A DNA stretch of 64,000 nt from Petrosia ficiformis (GCA_947044365.1 OX345636.1:29988466-30052465), one strand, 5' to 3'; numbered from the stretch's first letter, positions 1 to 11,325 are shown. A program made the numbers and translations. The notes: a model not told the origin generated them from the letters alone.

Positions 1-940
1 CGTTTTGCATTATTATGATAAAAACTCGATGAAGAATTTGAGATAATTCACTGGTGTATCTAAATAATACTTCATACTTGCGAACTATAGTGACATTTCT
101 GTACAAATGTTCATGCAGCTTGTACTTCACGTATATATTTATACATGTACATGTTAGCTACATACATATACATGTACATACAATATACAATTGTACATGG
201 TCATGTACATATCTGCCTGTAAATAATATTGTCATTATGCAATTTGTTGTTGAGCCCATGCTTCGGTGATTATTCTTTTGGGGGGACTCTTCTTAGAGTC
301 CCTAAATTTAATACATCAAGCAATTTCTTGATTAATAACATAAATATAGCTCTTTGTATTTTGCTTTATATTTTAATGTACTTTCATGATCCAGATATTT
401 GTTTAATGTTTGCACATGTGCAGAAATTGATCACGTGACATTATAATTGAAATTATAATTCCAATATAATCGCCGCGGAGAAGTTTCTTGCTCTGTGTTA
501 CCGGGCTTTCCATACCTGTAGAGTACTGAAGGGATAGTTATAAAAAAACTGCTATTCTATATTTCCAACTACCTTGTAGGATACCCATTCTAAACCAAGT
601 TGCCACTTTTGTTGAGCCACTTTAGAACATTGAGTGAGAACTACATGTACATTAAACTGTTTGATGAGTGATTTATCTGGCAATAATTATTATCTTAATA
701 ATAGAATACAATGCTGCTAATAATTATGCATGTTACATGACAGTCTTTGTGTCAGTCTTGTGTGCTACAACGTGGATATTAATTTAGGAATGTAAAGCAA
801 AATGTTAATCGTCGGTAGAGTAAACCACATACATTTTGCACATCGAATTTTTTTTCACATTTATTAATTGTAACATGAATTATTTTTGTTTTACATTGTG
901 TTTTTTCTGTGATTTCTGTATTAGCAATTTAGCATACTAC
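1..940. other. Intergenic or intronic AT-rich DNA, no gene seen
   Basis: I see no convincing coding exon here. The stretch is rich in TACATGTA-type palindromes. Positions about 385-540 (ATATTTGTTTAATGTTTG, then CACATGTGCAGAAA and TTGCTCTGT) resemble 7285-7400, so a dispersed repeat fragment is present in both places. Confidence 0.5.
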
Positions 941-983
941 ATGTATATAATATACATGTACATATACACATGTATATATATAT

Positions 984-1016
<33 letters not shown>

Positions 1017-1030
1017 GTACATGTATAGGG
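941..1030. repeat. TACATGTA/(TA)n microsatellite, left flank of retroelement
   Basis: The tract reads TACATGTATATAATATACATG followed by long TA runs. It is nearly the same as the tract at 2789-2920. The retroelement remnant lies between the two, as if it had inserted into one microsatellite block. Confidence 0.8.
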
Positions 1031-2788
1031 GGAGAAATACCTTTGAAAGATAAAATATAAAATATAAAATATAAAACCAAAACAAAAGATAGGATAAAGA
1101 GTCCTCGGACACATGCGTACACATTAACAACTTAGAAGAACTAAAGAAGATAAAAAGTGAGCATGGCAAGGGAAAGATAATATATATATATATACATACT
1201 TATTTAAGTTGAAAATAATAAATAGATTTGCAAATTGCGATAGGTTCAATTTATCATGGGCCTGGAGCTGGACCAGGTAATTTGTTTGTGTGCCAGGAAT
1301 ATTTGGTGAGAACAAGCAATAACGACCTTGGCAGCCTCAAGAAGGATGGAAGTGACCAAACTAGAACTGTCTTGGGAGACAATGTGTGAAATGGCTTCCA
1401 AAGAAGATGATGGCAAATGACCTAATGATCCAATTTCAATAGTGTCGTAAGATGGACTCCATCCAATAACTTTTAAATCAGATATCAGGTAATTGTACTC
1501 TGGTTTATTTAATTTTCGTTCTCTAGCCTGATTGAGGCCATTCTGTGAGTTTGTCGGGATAGTAAGTTCTAGTAGGTGGATCTGCTTACAGAGAGAATTG
1601 ACTATAACTATATCTGGTCGCAATGAAGTAGAAAGGATATTTGGTGGAATAGTGGAAGGGGGAGTATCTTCGGCTCTCCACTGGTCAATGTCAGCATACA
1701 ATTTGCTATCACTATGCAATAGGGGAGTTATTCCTTGTAATATTTTTTTCAAAGCTGAATCGTGTCTCCAAGTATAACGTCCTTGATCCAGGGAAGTGGG
1801 ACAACCATTTAGAATATGGGCAGTTGTAGGTCTTAATGAGTGACATAACGGACATTTTGAGTCACATTGAATCTTCCATCTCCGCAGGTTAAGTGGGTGT
1901 GGTAGTGTGTCTGATCCTGCTTTCAATATAAAGGATAGCTGGCCATATGGAAGTCCATGAAGCATAATCTTTTTCCATGTCTTGTTCTCACTCTCTAACA
2001 AGGCAATTTCACTAAACTTTCCCTGGACTTCCAGTGAGGATAGATGTTTATCCCATTGCTGCTTCACATAGTTGTTAACTGCAGTAACACATTTCTTTTT
2101 TACTAGTGGGAATGAGGCTATTTTATCAGGTGCCGAATCCACAAATTTCCAGCAGATATTTGAAACGTCTAAGTTACTTTGAACTTTTGGGTTGTTTAGG
2201 AGAACACGAAGCTCTCTGATTAATAAGTCAGGTGAGTTTAGGATAGCTGAAAGGTATGAAATTTTCGCTTTTAGCCTGATTGTATTGACTTGAGGTATGT
2301 TTAGCACATCAGGATGATATAGGATGGCTTGGGTAGCACTTTTTGGGAGATTGAGCCATTTCTTGATCAGTCGGGTAGAAGAAGCTTCCAGATTCTTGAT
2401 GACCTTGGAGGTGGAGGGGTTCACTGCAAGATGGTAATGAAAAGAGGGGGCCAGATAGTTTTGGTAAATCCAGAGTTTGTACTCTCCTCTTATTGGTCTA
2501 GAATCCAAAGCTTGCAGAAAGGCATTGAATTTACTGAGTAATGAGGATGAAGCAGAGGTAAAGGTTGACTTATTTGTGTCAGCGATATATCTCCCCAAGA
2601 ACTTGGTCCCTTCAGCAGAAATTGGTTTAGTTGTTCCACTGCGCAAGGGCACACAATAGGTTTTGTCCTTCTTGTAGCCTACTATGGAAAATGAATAACA
2701 TTTATCCGCACGAATCTCAAGATCAAGTTCGGAGGCACACTCATCTAATCTCATTAATTCACTGCTATGTTTGTTCTTATTGGCACTG
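1031..2788 (-). mobile_element. 5'-truncated R2/Dong-type non-LTR retroelement in a microsatellite
   Basis: The minus strand carries the 3' part of a non-LTR retrotransposon: the end of the reverse transcriptase, then zinc-knuckle and restriction-like endonuclease motifs, then a short 3' untranslated region ending in (TTTTATA)n near 1050-1075. The 5' side stops abruptly in a TA/TACATGTA microsatellite at about 2789, and the same microsatellite sequence follows the 3' end. This fits target-primed insertion into a microsatellite, with 5' truncation. Confidence 0.75.
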
Positions 2789-2790
2789 AT
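1246..2790 (-). pseudogene. Reverse transcriptase/restriction-like endonuclease, C-terminal part
   Basis: This is an open frame of roughly 510 residues. It starts after the RT catalytic YxDD region, with a stretch containing ADKCYSFSI and GTKFLGRYI. It then has a CPLC-x9-H-x4-C zinc motif (CPLCHSLRPTTAHILNGC) followed by RPDIVI and LLELTIP, which are the RPD and E parts of the PD-(D/E)XK-type endonuclease of the R2/R4/Dong/NeSL clades. The open frame runs on upstream to 2949, but residues there (Ile-Tyr repeats) are only translated microsatellite. The frame itself is unbroken, but the RT core is missing, so the copy cannot be autonomous. The family call is secure; the exact clade is not. Confidence 0.8.
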
Positions 2791-2881
2791 GTACATGTAC
2801 ATGTATATAATATACATGTACATATATATATATATATATATATACATGTATATATATATATGTACATGTATATAATATACA

Positions 2882-2920
<39 letters not shown>
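2789..2920. repeat. TACATGTA/(TA)n microsatellite, right flank of retroelement
   Basis: Two higher-order blocks of TACATGTATATAATATACATG plus (TA)n match the tract at 941-1030. Six-frame translation of this block yields spurious Ile-Tyr peptides. Confidence 0.85.
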
Positions 2921-2921
<1 letters not shown>

Positions 2922-2987
2922 TTGGATTTCCATATATAATATTGTACAAACTGGCTATTCAGCATGCACATGTTTCCAGACTTTCAG

Positions 2988-3017
2988 GCTGCAGTGAACC
3001 CTGACCGCAATGGCATA
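2988..3017 (+). CDS. Possible 10-codon exon of an unidentified host gene
   Basis: A TTTCAG acceptor is followed by a 30-nt open segment (AAVNPDRNGI) and a GTAATT donor. It is in phase 0 with the next candidate exon at 3177. It is too short to stand alone; I list it only because it fits the chain of phase-compatible exons downstream. Confidence 0.2.
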
Positions 3018-3176
3018 GTAATTAGTAGTACTGATGTCGAAATTTTACTAAACTACAATAATTAAAGACTACGTCACATCTCTTTATCCATCTACATATA
3101 TATGTATCCCTACTGTGATACTCATAAATTCGTTATTTATTTATGTATTTTATACTAAGTCGCTTTATTCTTACAG

Positions 3177-3218
3177 GAAGAAACTGCGAAAGAGATTCTG
3201 AAATCAGCGGATAAACAT
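3177..3218 (+). CDS. Candidate exon of unidentified split host gene (EETAKEILKSADKH)
   Basis: A strong TTATTCTTACAG acceptor precedes 42 nt coding EETAKEILKSADKH, followed by a GTATGT donor. Both borders are phase 0, which matches the 42-nt exon at 8000. The intron between them contains the entire 2.9 kb pogo-like element. I do not recognise the protein. Confidence 0.4.
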
Positions 3219-3845
3219 GTATGTCTATGTGTCATGAGTGATGTAATATATTACATGTATATTTATATAATATATGATATATATGCACACACTATGTGAC
3301 ACAAAAATGTTAACTTTCCATTAGCAGTAAGTATTTAACGAATGTACATGTATTTGGTAGGCGAACGTTTCATAATCCTGGGCTTCAAAATCCTCTTTAC
3401 TTCATCTATCATCTTTAACGGATGGCCTGATCCTCCTAGTTGTGCAACCATTTTCAATAAACTTGCAGAGAGACTTATGCATTCCTATCTGGCTACTATG
3501 CAACCCTTCTTGTTCCAGATTCTTCTGTATAGTTGGAGGTATAAAGAATAAAACACATACTGTACATGTAGTAGTATAGAATATACTGTTTCTTGTAACC
3601 ATAACTCACAAAGAAATAAACTTGAAAAACTGCTAAATGTAATTTTTATTGTGTGAAGTTTTACTCGTGCTGGTTGGACATCATTTAAACAAATGCTCTA
3701 AAAATGCAATTCAATAAGTGCGATACCTAATGCCTTTCAGGAATTGTATTACTTATGACACACCCCTTTACGAAACAACTCAAACTACCACGCCAAGTTG
3801 ATATTTTATGCTATAATTAATAATAAACTTTTTTTATTTAGAATA
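3219..3845. other. Non-coding stretch left of the pogo-like element
   Basis: I see no gene here. Short frames at 3342-3551 (plus) and 3402-3602 (minus) overlap on opposite strands and show no recognisable motif. Confidence 0.4.
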
Positions 3846-4036
3846 CTGTATAGCGGAAAAATTTCGAGGGGAAAAATTTTCGTGGATTTATTAATAAACA
3901 ACATTTTGTGGTAAAATTTTCGTGGTAAAATTTTCGTGGTTACAACAGCGAATTGTATTGCGCATGCGTGCTGGAATTATAATTTTCTGAACACGCCCAT
4001 ATTTAACACGTACATACGTACACAGGAAGAGCAAGC

Positions 4037-4998
4037 ATGTTTGAGATCGAATCCATGATCAGAGGATACCATGTCTACAAGGAAATCTGGGATGCAGTTG
4101 TAGGAGAAGAATTAGAGTGTGAGAGAGACACAACCAATCATCATGATCGATTTGCTGTTGCTATACTTAAGGATGAAGTCACAGTTGGCCACGCTCCTAG
4201 AAAAATTTTGTCTGTCTTCTCTCTATTTCTGAGACATGGTGGATCTATTAGATGTCGAGTTACAGCTAGCAGGCGTTATTCTGCAGACCTACCACAAGGT
4301 GGCCTCGAGATACCATGTATATACAAATTAGAAGGAGATAAATTATATCTAGCAAGAGCGCAAAAACTGATAACTACTGCCCTAACTTCAATTCCTGATC
4401 CATCCACTATAGACAAGAGTGCAGTCAGTGAGCCATTGAGCAAAAAAAGAAAGGTCAATGTCATAGTAAATGATGATGATACTGATTGCGATTTGGTTAA
4501 AAGCATCTTGAGAGGGGAAAAATTGTCTGACCTCCATATAAACTTAGCACAGAGCATCTTAAAGAGACAGTTTCCACTTTTGAGAGGATTATGTTCGACA
4601 CTTATTCAGAAAAGGAAGCATAATAATGTTGACCTTAAGAATCAACTTCAAATCATCCATAGTCATGGGACCACTGGATAGCAGTATCAAATGTTGGTTG
4701 TGAAGATGAGATTACTCATGTCTATGATTCTGTCTATAGTTCCCTAGATAGAGAGACAGAAGATGTAGTTCATAATTTATTTCAGGCTGCCAAATCACTT
4801 CCTATCAAAATAGAAATGAGAAGTTGTCAGAAGCAGGCAGGTGGAACAGACTGTGGACTTTTTTCCATAGCATTTATAACTGCTATTGCATATAATGAAG
4901 ACCCTTCCAAAATCAAATTTTGCCAAATGGAAATGAGAAGTCACCTTGCCAATTGCTTCAAGAACAATTACCTTACTTTGTTTCCCACTATAATATAG
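4037..4998 (+). pseudogene. HIRAN domain plus Ulp1-type (C48) cysteine protease, frameshifted
   Basis: Residues 1-95 form a HIRAN-like domain (IRGYHVYKEIWDAVVGEELE, DRFAVAILKD, VGHAPRKI, DLPQGGLEIPC). A linker carries the basic nuclear-localisation-like PLSKKRKV and an acidic patch. From about residue 160 a Ulp1/SENP-type peptidase starts (INLAQSILKRQFP). The frame stops at 4679-4681, but a one-base change in the G run at 4667-4669 would connect it to the next frame, which runs to 4998. That frame supplies HWIAVSN (catalytic His), VYDSVYSSLD (Asp) and QAGGTDCGLF (Gln and Cys). All expected catalytic residues are therefore still encoded. Known members of these families bind DNA ends (HIRAN) or cleave SUMO-like conjugates (Ulp1). 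The role in the transposon is unknown. Confidence 0.8.
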
Positions 4999-5130
4999 TA
5001 CACCCATTTCAACATTGTGTGGTTCTATGATCATTCTTAAACACGATTATTATTAACAATAATTAAAATAATATTTATATATATTGCATTGTAATTTTAC
5101 TGTATTATTATTATTATAATAGTTTGATTT

Positions 5131-6583
5131 TTATTTTACATAGTCTGTGATTCCAACACTTTTAAATCCATTCATAATGATTTCTGGTTTAGATTTGAAA
5201 TAATCGTACATGTTAACCAGCCACTTCGTTCCTAAAGGCTTCATAATACTCAATCGAAGATCGATCATTTTTTTCTCTACATCTCTTTCAACTTCTAATT
5301 GCTTACAAAGTTGTTTTGCATACCAATCCTGAAACTGACCAAGAAGGTTTTGGCAGGCTTATTTACACTTACGTCTAGCGGCTGTAAACGATCAGTACAG
5401 TTAGCTGGAATAAATACAACATCGATATTGGTTTGTTTTTTTCAAGCAGCTCTAGAATAGCCTGTGTGCATTGGCCTTTGAACATGTCAAAAAGCACTAA
5501 GTAATGATGATCAGGACTGAGCTTGAGCTCTTCCCTCTTTCTCTGTACATAAGGAAAGAGTATCTTCTCTACATAGTTCTTCATTGTACTTTCATTACGC
5601 TAATGATTGGAACTGAAGGTGATGTGCCAATCAGAGGGGAAATTGAATGATGGGATACATTTTGGTGTTTTTCCTTGGTAAACAAGTTGAATAGGTAGAA
5701 AATCACCAACCATGTTACAACCAAAAACGCCAGTAATCTGTCTCTTGTCATCCACTCCACTTATTTCCACTCTCTTAGATCCTGCTTTTGCCATTGTCCA
5801 AGCTGACACTGGCACGTAGTTTATGCCAGTTTGGTCCCAATTAATGATCAAGGCAGAAGGTATTTCCTCCATTTCAATAGCAACTTTAATGTCCAGCAAA
5901 AATTGTGCTTTGAGAACGTCAAAATCATCAACTGACACTTTAGCTTTAGTTGTTCCTTTTCGTTTTACTAACCCCATTCTATATAATGTATTTTTCCCCC
6001 AGTCTTTCGTCAATGAAATATGACCTCCATTACAAGCTAGAAGGTTGCTGTCCTTGTTCATTATAATGCCTTCAGCACAACTTATGGCAATAGCTGTGTT
6101 TACAACACCACCTTTCTCTCGTACAAAATTCAGATAGGCCTGAACTTGTCTATCAAAATCTTCTCCAATAAGAATAGGCCGACCTCTTTTTTTCTCTGGA
6201 AGCTCCATTACAGCACTTTCGTCACCTTCACCACGTCTCTTCTTCAATTCAAGTGTGTAAGCATTTCTCCAATCATGTACACTGCTTTCTTTCAAGTTGG
6301 GGTACTTTTTGGCGTAATATCGAATAGTAGAAACTACACCCTCCTCCGCTGCTCTCTTGCCAATCTGGGCTTTCTGCTCGGTAGTATACTTAGTATATGT
6401 TCCGCTTCTTTGACTACTGGAGGGGGATGACTTCAGTTCTGCCATCGTCGCCCTCACCTTCATGTTTGCAGAAGCTATGGAAGAGGAAGGTATGATCCTT
6501 GAAAGTGTACCATGGGGTTCTGGTAGCCCATGATCCTGATCTTCTTTCTTAGCAATAGGTTTAAAATAACGAATTAACGCCAT
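5131..6583 (-). pseudogene. pogo/Tigger-like DDE_1 transposase, broken
   Basis: Starting at 6583, the first 327 codons hold an N-terminal helix-turn-helix region (YTTEQKAQIGKRAAEEG), a second CENP-B-like DNA-binding part (RGRPILIGEDFDRQV onward) and the first catalytic Asp in NWDQTGINYV. An in-frame TAG stops the protein at about 5600, and the same frame continues with MKNYVEKILFPYV and the second Asp in YLVLFDMFKGQCTQ. A frameshift in the A run near 5431-5443 precedes ANCTDRLQPLDV (third Asp). Another near 5348 precedes the C-terminal part, which ends DYVK at 5131. The three Asp motifs survive but the gene is dead. Confidence 0.85.
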
Positions 6584-6726
6584 ATTATCTGCACTTTGCT
6601 GACTATAATTAATATAATATCACGTGTACGGTTGCGGTCTAGTTGGTTGGTTAAATTTTCGGGGATTTACTTCAACCACGAAAAACGCGAAAATTTTTCC
6701 CCTTGAAATTTTTTCGCTATACGGTA

Positions 6727-7999
6727 ATTCAGGAACAACTAAGGAAAAGGAAGAGGTACACATACACACACATGTATACATTCTTCCAGAGTATGTACAT
6801 TTGTACTTTCCATCATGGGGGGGGGAAGGGAATGATTGAACAAGTTATATTGAAAAACAAGGTCGAAGCAAATCATATGGATTACAGAAGGTCATGGTCA
6901 TTGCTAAATACATGTAGTTAGCTAACGGAGAGCAAAATGGTGAAATCACAAACAGATTCTTTCATGGACAGGGTGTACGTAATGTATTTCAAATTCTTGC
7001 ACCATTGCATTCATGTGGAAATCATTCACAAAAGAAGTATTGCCATAGAATATAATTCTGCAGTGTTCACTAATGGGGTGTATGACCACTAGTTTAAGAG
7101 ATAATTATTGGCTATTCAGTATAGTAAGCCCAACACATGCCCTTGACTGCATTTATTTACACTGAGCCATCCCTTTGTTTTTGCTTGTTTGTTGTCGCAT
7201 TATCTAGTATTTCTTATTTGCAACATAATTAATCTTTGAATTTTGGAATATTTGTTTGCAATTTGGTATTTAATTAGTTTTCAGTGTTACAATATTTGTT
7301 TAATGTTTGTGCATGTGCAGAAAGTGAAACATGTGGAATTCTTAAAGAAATAAAATGAGGACAAAGAATTTTTTGCTCTGTATTACTGTCGTTCTCGGCT
7401 TGCAGAGAACAGAACAGACAAATAATAACATGAAACTTCCTTTGCAAGTCTGAATTTAAGTGTACTCATCAGAATTCCTGACTCGGAATATTCAAAAAAC
7501 GAAGAGCTTTTGTGTGATATGAGCTGTTACAAACAAGTTATCAAATCTGTACATGTACTTTTGCATTTAGATGTCCTTTACTATACAACTTCACCCCTGA
7601 AATGAGGACAACCTCTATAATCATGATTACTTGGTCCCAATGGTGTGAAGGTTCCATTGCATACATGTATTTGTTTAATTATAACGTACAATGCATATAT
7701 GTATATAACACTAATATGCATGAAAACTGAGCTAGAATGTGACAGAAAGATTGAGCCAGTGACCATGCTGTAACCTCAATTGTATTTGATTTCAAGTGCT
7801 TCTACAGTGTTGTGAGGGTTTGCTAATTTTGTAGTTATACATATATAATACGTACACATAATTTTGTTGTAGTGAATTTTAAAATTTTACTGTACTTCTT
7901 ATGCTACATACCAGATCCATATCTCATATGTAGGGGAGGGTCTGGTTACACAAGACTATTAATACTTTGATACTAATGCTCTTCACTTCATTTGTATAG
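6727..7999. other. Non-coding stretch with repeat fragments
   Basis: No gene is supported. Positions 7285-7400 match a fragment near 385-540. Positions 7590-7655 (CCTGAAATGAGGACAACCTC, then GGTCCCAATGGTGT) match the right end of the MITE at 9297-9916, so a decayed copy of that family lies here. Confidence 0.5.
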
Positions 8000-8041
8000 G
8001 AAGATGGTATTCCTTCACTGTTAGAAGAGACTTTATCAGAG
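8000..8041 (+). CDS. Candidate 42-nt exon (EDGIPSLLEETLSE)
   Basis: An acceptor ending TTTGTATAG is followed by 42 nt coding EDGIPSLLEETLSE and a GTGTGT donor, phase 0 at both ends. It could join the host exons at 3177 and 11252. It is equally in phase with the Mutator-like exon beginning at 8099, so ownership is unresolved. Confidence 0.4.
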
Positions 8042-8098
8042 GTGTGTCTATCTGTTATATACATGCAATTATACATGCAGGTTTATTTTACCCTACAG

Positions 8099-8870
8099 GC
8101 AGTATTTCAAGATGAAGAAGAGGATCGTGATACATCGTTTGTAAGTGAAAACACAGATTCACTGTACCTCCCAACACCACAAAGAAATTGGGTGAAAAAT
8201 ATCGAGCCAATTACACTGCCAAAAAAGCTTTTTGTTGGAAGCCTTACTGAAGTAGATACATTTATTAAAATGACGAACGAAATTCGCCGCTGTGTAACAC
8301 CTGGTTGCAAAGGACAATTAGTTCCTTTGTTATTTGATACAAAGGGCTTGGGAGGTGCAGTTAAGGTTTATTATGGATGTGATGGCTGTGATATTTCAAC
8401 TGTGTGTTTTGAAAGCTCACTGAAAAATGAGTTACTTACCAGTAGCGAAATAGGTGCAGCCATTCAAGTAGGTTTTATTGTATCGGGCTGTATGCATGCA
8501 ACCTACTGTAAAGTACTAAAGCTGTCCCTTGGACTCGATGCTGTTCATATGGATAAATTTCACTCAACCATCACAAGAATGTACCCTGTAGTGAAGGAGA
8601 TGGTTGACGAGATGTGTGAGGAAGCTAAAGAAGAGATGAAGACAATGGATGAACACACTCTTGGCTCGTGGAAGCAGGCAGTAATGAGTGCAGACGCAGC
8701 ATGGATGACACGTGGTTACCACTCCAAAAATGGCACATTCAGTGTTCGTAACTACTATAACGGAGCATTGCTGTATTACAAACACTTGTGCCAACGTGGT
8801 AGGGACAATTATAGTAGAAGGAGAGCTATATAAAGGAACATCTACGAACGCAATTCGCAGATAATGAATA
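8099..8870 (+). pseudogene. Mutator-like transposase fragment
   Basis: An exon-like frame begins after CCCTACAG at 8098 and is open to 8833. It includes a two-CxxC zinc-like segment (CVTPGCKG, YYGCDGCDIS), then a region with SADAAWMTRGYHSKNGTFSV that resembles the first catalytic Asp segment of Mutator-like transposases, followed by NYYNGALLYYKHLCQRG. After RGRD the frame diverges. The next frame reads IIVEGELYKGTSTNA, which looks like the natural continuation, so I infer a frameshift near 8805. The rest of the catalytic domain is absent. I assign the family from memory of similar invertebrate proteins. Confidence 0.55.
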
Positions 8871-9296
8871 AATAAATAAATAAATGAAGCACCTTTGGTG
8901 CGTGGCCTCGCCGCTGTAGCTTAAGGATAGGTTGCAATTGCAACAATTAAATAAATGAGATGCAAGAAAGTAACAAGCTTAAATTTGAATTTGTTGTTTA
9001 TATAAAGTAGAAATTTGGTTGAGAGATTTTTTTGTGGCTAGACTGGCTAAGATTATTTCTGATAAATATAAAAAGAAGATGACTAAGAATGATTCTCCAT
9101 CAGCTATACTGCTTTGCACTAGTATAATACTTACAGTCAAATTACATAATATACTCTTCCAACAAATATTCATTACCTCATTCATTACCAAAATATCTAT
9201 GCCACAACTGTCAGTTACTAAAGATAATTATCCTATAATGAATTGTACATTGTTACAACTACAATGAGCAAAAACATTGAACTTACAGTTCAAATA
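8871..9296. other. AT-rich spacer, no gene seen
   Basis: It begins with a short (AATA)n tract at 8863-8885. The overlapping frames at 8979-9267 are on both strands, lysine/isoleucine-rich, and show no domain. Confidence 0.4.
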
Positions 9297-9916
9297 CAGT
9301 GAAACCTCCGTTAGCGGACACCTCCCAATAGCGGACACCTCTCTAAGACAGACACTCTCTTGCAGTCCCAAACACACTTCCATAGACGCCCATAGATTGG
9401 ATCCCTCTGAAATACGGACACCTCGCTATTCCGTATACCGGACACATATCACGCCCCCATTGATATTATAACATACGAAAACCACTCTATAATTATTGCG
9501 GACAGTATAATTAATTTTTTCAAAATTATATTTATAATATTTATAATATTTATATTATTATTAATTACACTATCTTCAATCTTGAAGTCTAACAATCAGT
9601 GCTTTTAGTCTATCGACATAAACTTTTGGAACATTTCGGAAACACAGATAATATAAATACCGCTCTGCAGAAGAGTTTGCCACAGGCAACAATAATGTAC
9701 TTGTAGCTATGTCAAGACTTTGCTGATGATAACTGGGAAAGTGAATTTATGTCACAGTTTGATAACAATCAAGAAGAAGATATAACACTAAAACTAATGT
9801 TTTTGACAATATAGGTAAAGATAATAATAAACCTCTGAAATGAGGACACCTCTATAATAAGGACACTTTGAGCTGGTCCCAATGGTGTCCGCATTATAGA
9901 GGTTTGACTTTCACTG
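9297..9916. mobile_element. pogo-type MITE, 620 bp, TA target site
   Basis: The left end is CAGTGAAACCTCCGTTAGCG. The right end, reverse-complemented, is CAGTGAAAGTCAAACCTCTA followed by TAATGCGGACACC. Both contain the CAGTGAAA-ACCTC-GCGGACACC pattern typical of pogo/Tigger-like elements. TA flanks both ends. No coding capacity is visible. Confidence 0.8.
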
Positions 9917-10675
9917 TATATGTAATTTTAAAGTCAAACAAAAGTTCAATAATAGCTCTAAACTGACCTCCACGTTTGATCTCACGTGATCACATTGGGT
10001 GAAGCTGAGTGTGTGGGTTATTGCAAGTAAATGGAGAGCTTACAGAGATGGAATGTATGAGTCTGTAACTTGCTAAAACAGTGTCTGTGTTAGGCATCTT
10101 TCTTCAGCGATGAGTGGTGTAGAACATGAGGCTCTTCTGTTATTAGTTAGTGGTCATCGTGTCACACTTACTTAACATCTCTATCAGAACTTTGAATGGA
10201 AACATTATCTAGATTTGATGCATAAGCTGTCCCTCTTTATACCGAGTACAGCTTTACAAACCCCTTAGTTCATGAGACAAGGAGGAATACCTGATTTCGG
10301 TTGTCAACATGTTTATGCCATGGAAGATTTGAGTAAAACTAAAATCTTCTAAAAGGATCAGATCGTACAGTTTATAGTGTCTGAAGCAACAACGATGGAT
10401 TATAGATGGTTCATGAATGTTGTCATTTGTAGTTTCAGGAGAAGAAGATCAATCAAAACAAATCTGTCAACCTTGATGATGAGTAACAAGATATCTACCT
10501 ATAAATGGACACAAGACTAGGCTTTTCAAAACTCTTCTTTTTCCAGTTGCATGAAGGTTTTCTTGCAAACTTGTAGTTCCTTCCCATCTGGGTGTGGTTG
10601 CTAGTCTTTGTGCCAACTCCAACTCTCCTATTTACAGGCTTTTATGAATCAGTCCAAAACATACCCATTTTCAGT

Positions 10676-10897
10676 TCATAGAAACGTCTGAAGACTCATT
10701 CTCGGTTTTCCACACTCAGTTCCTCGTACATGGAACAACTGATAATTACAATTTCTTAGCCAGATTTTTTCTACACCTTTGTATGTTGTATACAGTCTCC
10801 TCTGTCTTTTTGTAATTTCATCCCTTTTGTTCTTCCATCCATCTTCGTTTCTTAAACGCTTTCTTCCTTGTCTTGACGAGCTTGGTATCACATCCAT
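10676..10897 (-). other. Possible transposon-derived exon, Lys/Arg-rich
   Basis: This is a 73-residue frame starting MDVIPSSSRQGRKRLRNEDG and continuing with KRDEITKRQRR. The KR-x-RN-x3-W pattern recalls the N-terminal segment of a transposon protein family common in cnidarians and arthropods. The match is from memory and weak. Confidence 0.3.
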
Positions 10898-11092
10898 GAC
10901 TTCTGATGTGGACTATCACGTGGTTGGCGTGCTCACATCATCTTATTTTAATTGAACTGTTTTTTTTTTAGTAATAAGGATGCACAAATTTGTATAAATG
11001 TTTGCTTGTAGTTTGTTTATTGCTTAAACATCATTTTTCTGTCAAAAACTCAAAATTGATAATTGTCACTTATTTCTAGACCCTTCATAATA

Positions 11093-11095
<3 letters not shown>

Positions 11096-11128
<33 letters not shown>

Positions 11129-11230
11129 TGTACAAGTATGTATATACATACATGTATGTATGTATGTATGTACAATGTACTCATGTATGTATGCACATAT
11201 ACATGTATATACATGTATATGTATCATATT
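11096..11230. repeat. (TATG)n/TACATGTA microsatellite
   Basis: Runs of TATG alternate with TACATGTATA blocks. Cys-Met-Tyr-Val peptides predicted here are spurious. Confidence 0.85.
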
Positions 11231-11251
11231 CAGATCTGTTTATATTTTCAG

Positions 11252-11325
11252 GAACCATTAAAGAAATTTTGTTCAAATATGTGGTTGGAAGGAGTTTGTG
11301 AAGTTTTGAAGAAGGCTCACAATAG
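11252..11325 (+). CDS. Candidate exon of unidentified split host gene
   Basis: A polypyrimidine tract and TATATTTTCAG acceptor precede 74 nt coding EPLKKFCSNMWLEGVCEVLK then KAHN, ending in phase 2 before GGTCTG (donor GT at 11326). The exon at 13568 supplies exactly the missing base (AG|A = Arg) and stays open. That phase match is the main support. The protein is not recognised. Confidence 0.5.

Larger units (their letters stand above)
3846..6724. mobile_element. pogo-like DNA transposon with HIRAN-Ulp1 passenger gene
   Basis: The element is bounded by inverted repeats. The left end is CTGTATAGCGGAAAAATTTC and the right end, reverse-complemented, is CCGTATAGCGAAAAAATTTC; similarity continues through AAGGGGAAAAATTTTCG. 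TA lies directly outside both ends (3844-3845 and 6725-6726), the usual pogo/Tc1-mariner duplication. Inside are two convergent genes: a HIRAN + Ulp1-type protease gene from the left (4037-4998) and a DDE_1/pogo transposase from the right (6583-5131). Both have lesions, so this copy is decayed. A second, internally deleted copy at 22874-23494 has the same gene arrangement. Confidence 0.85.

Noticed and set aside
836..1169. Overlapping Ile-Tyr-rich frames on both strands
   Set aside because: They are translations of the TA/TACATGTA microsatellite in all frames.
2767..2997. Frames rich in Tyr-Ile-His-Val
   Set aside because: Same microsatellite artefact at the right flank of the retroelement.
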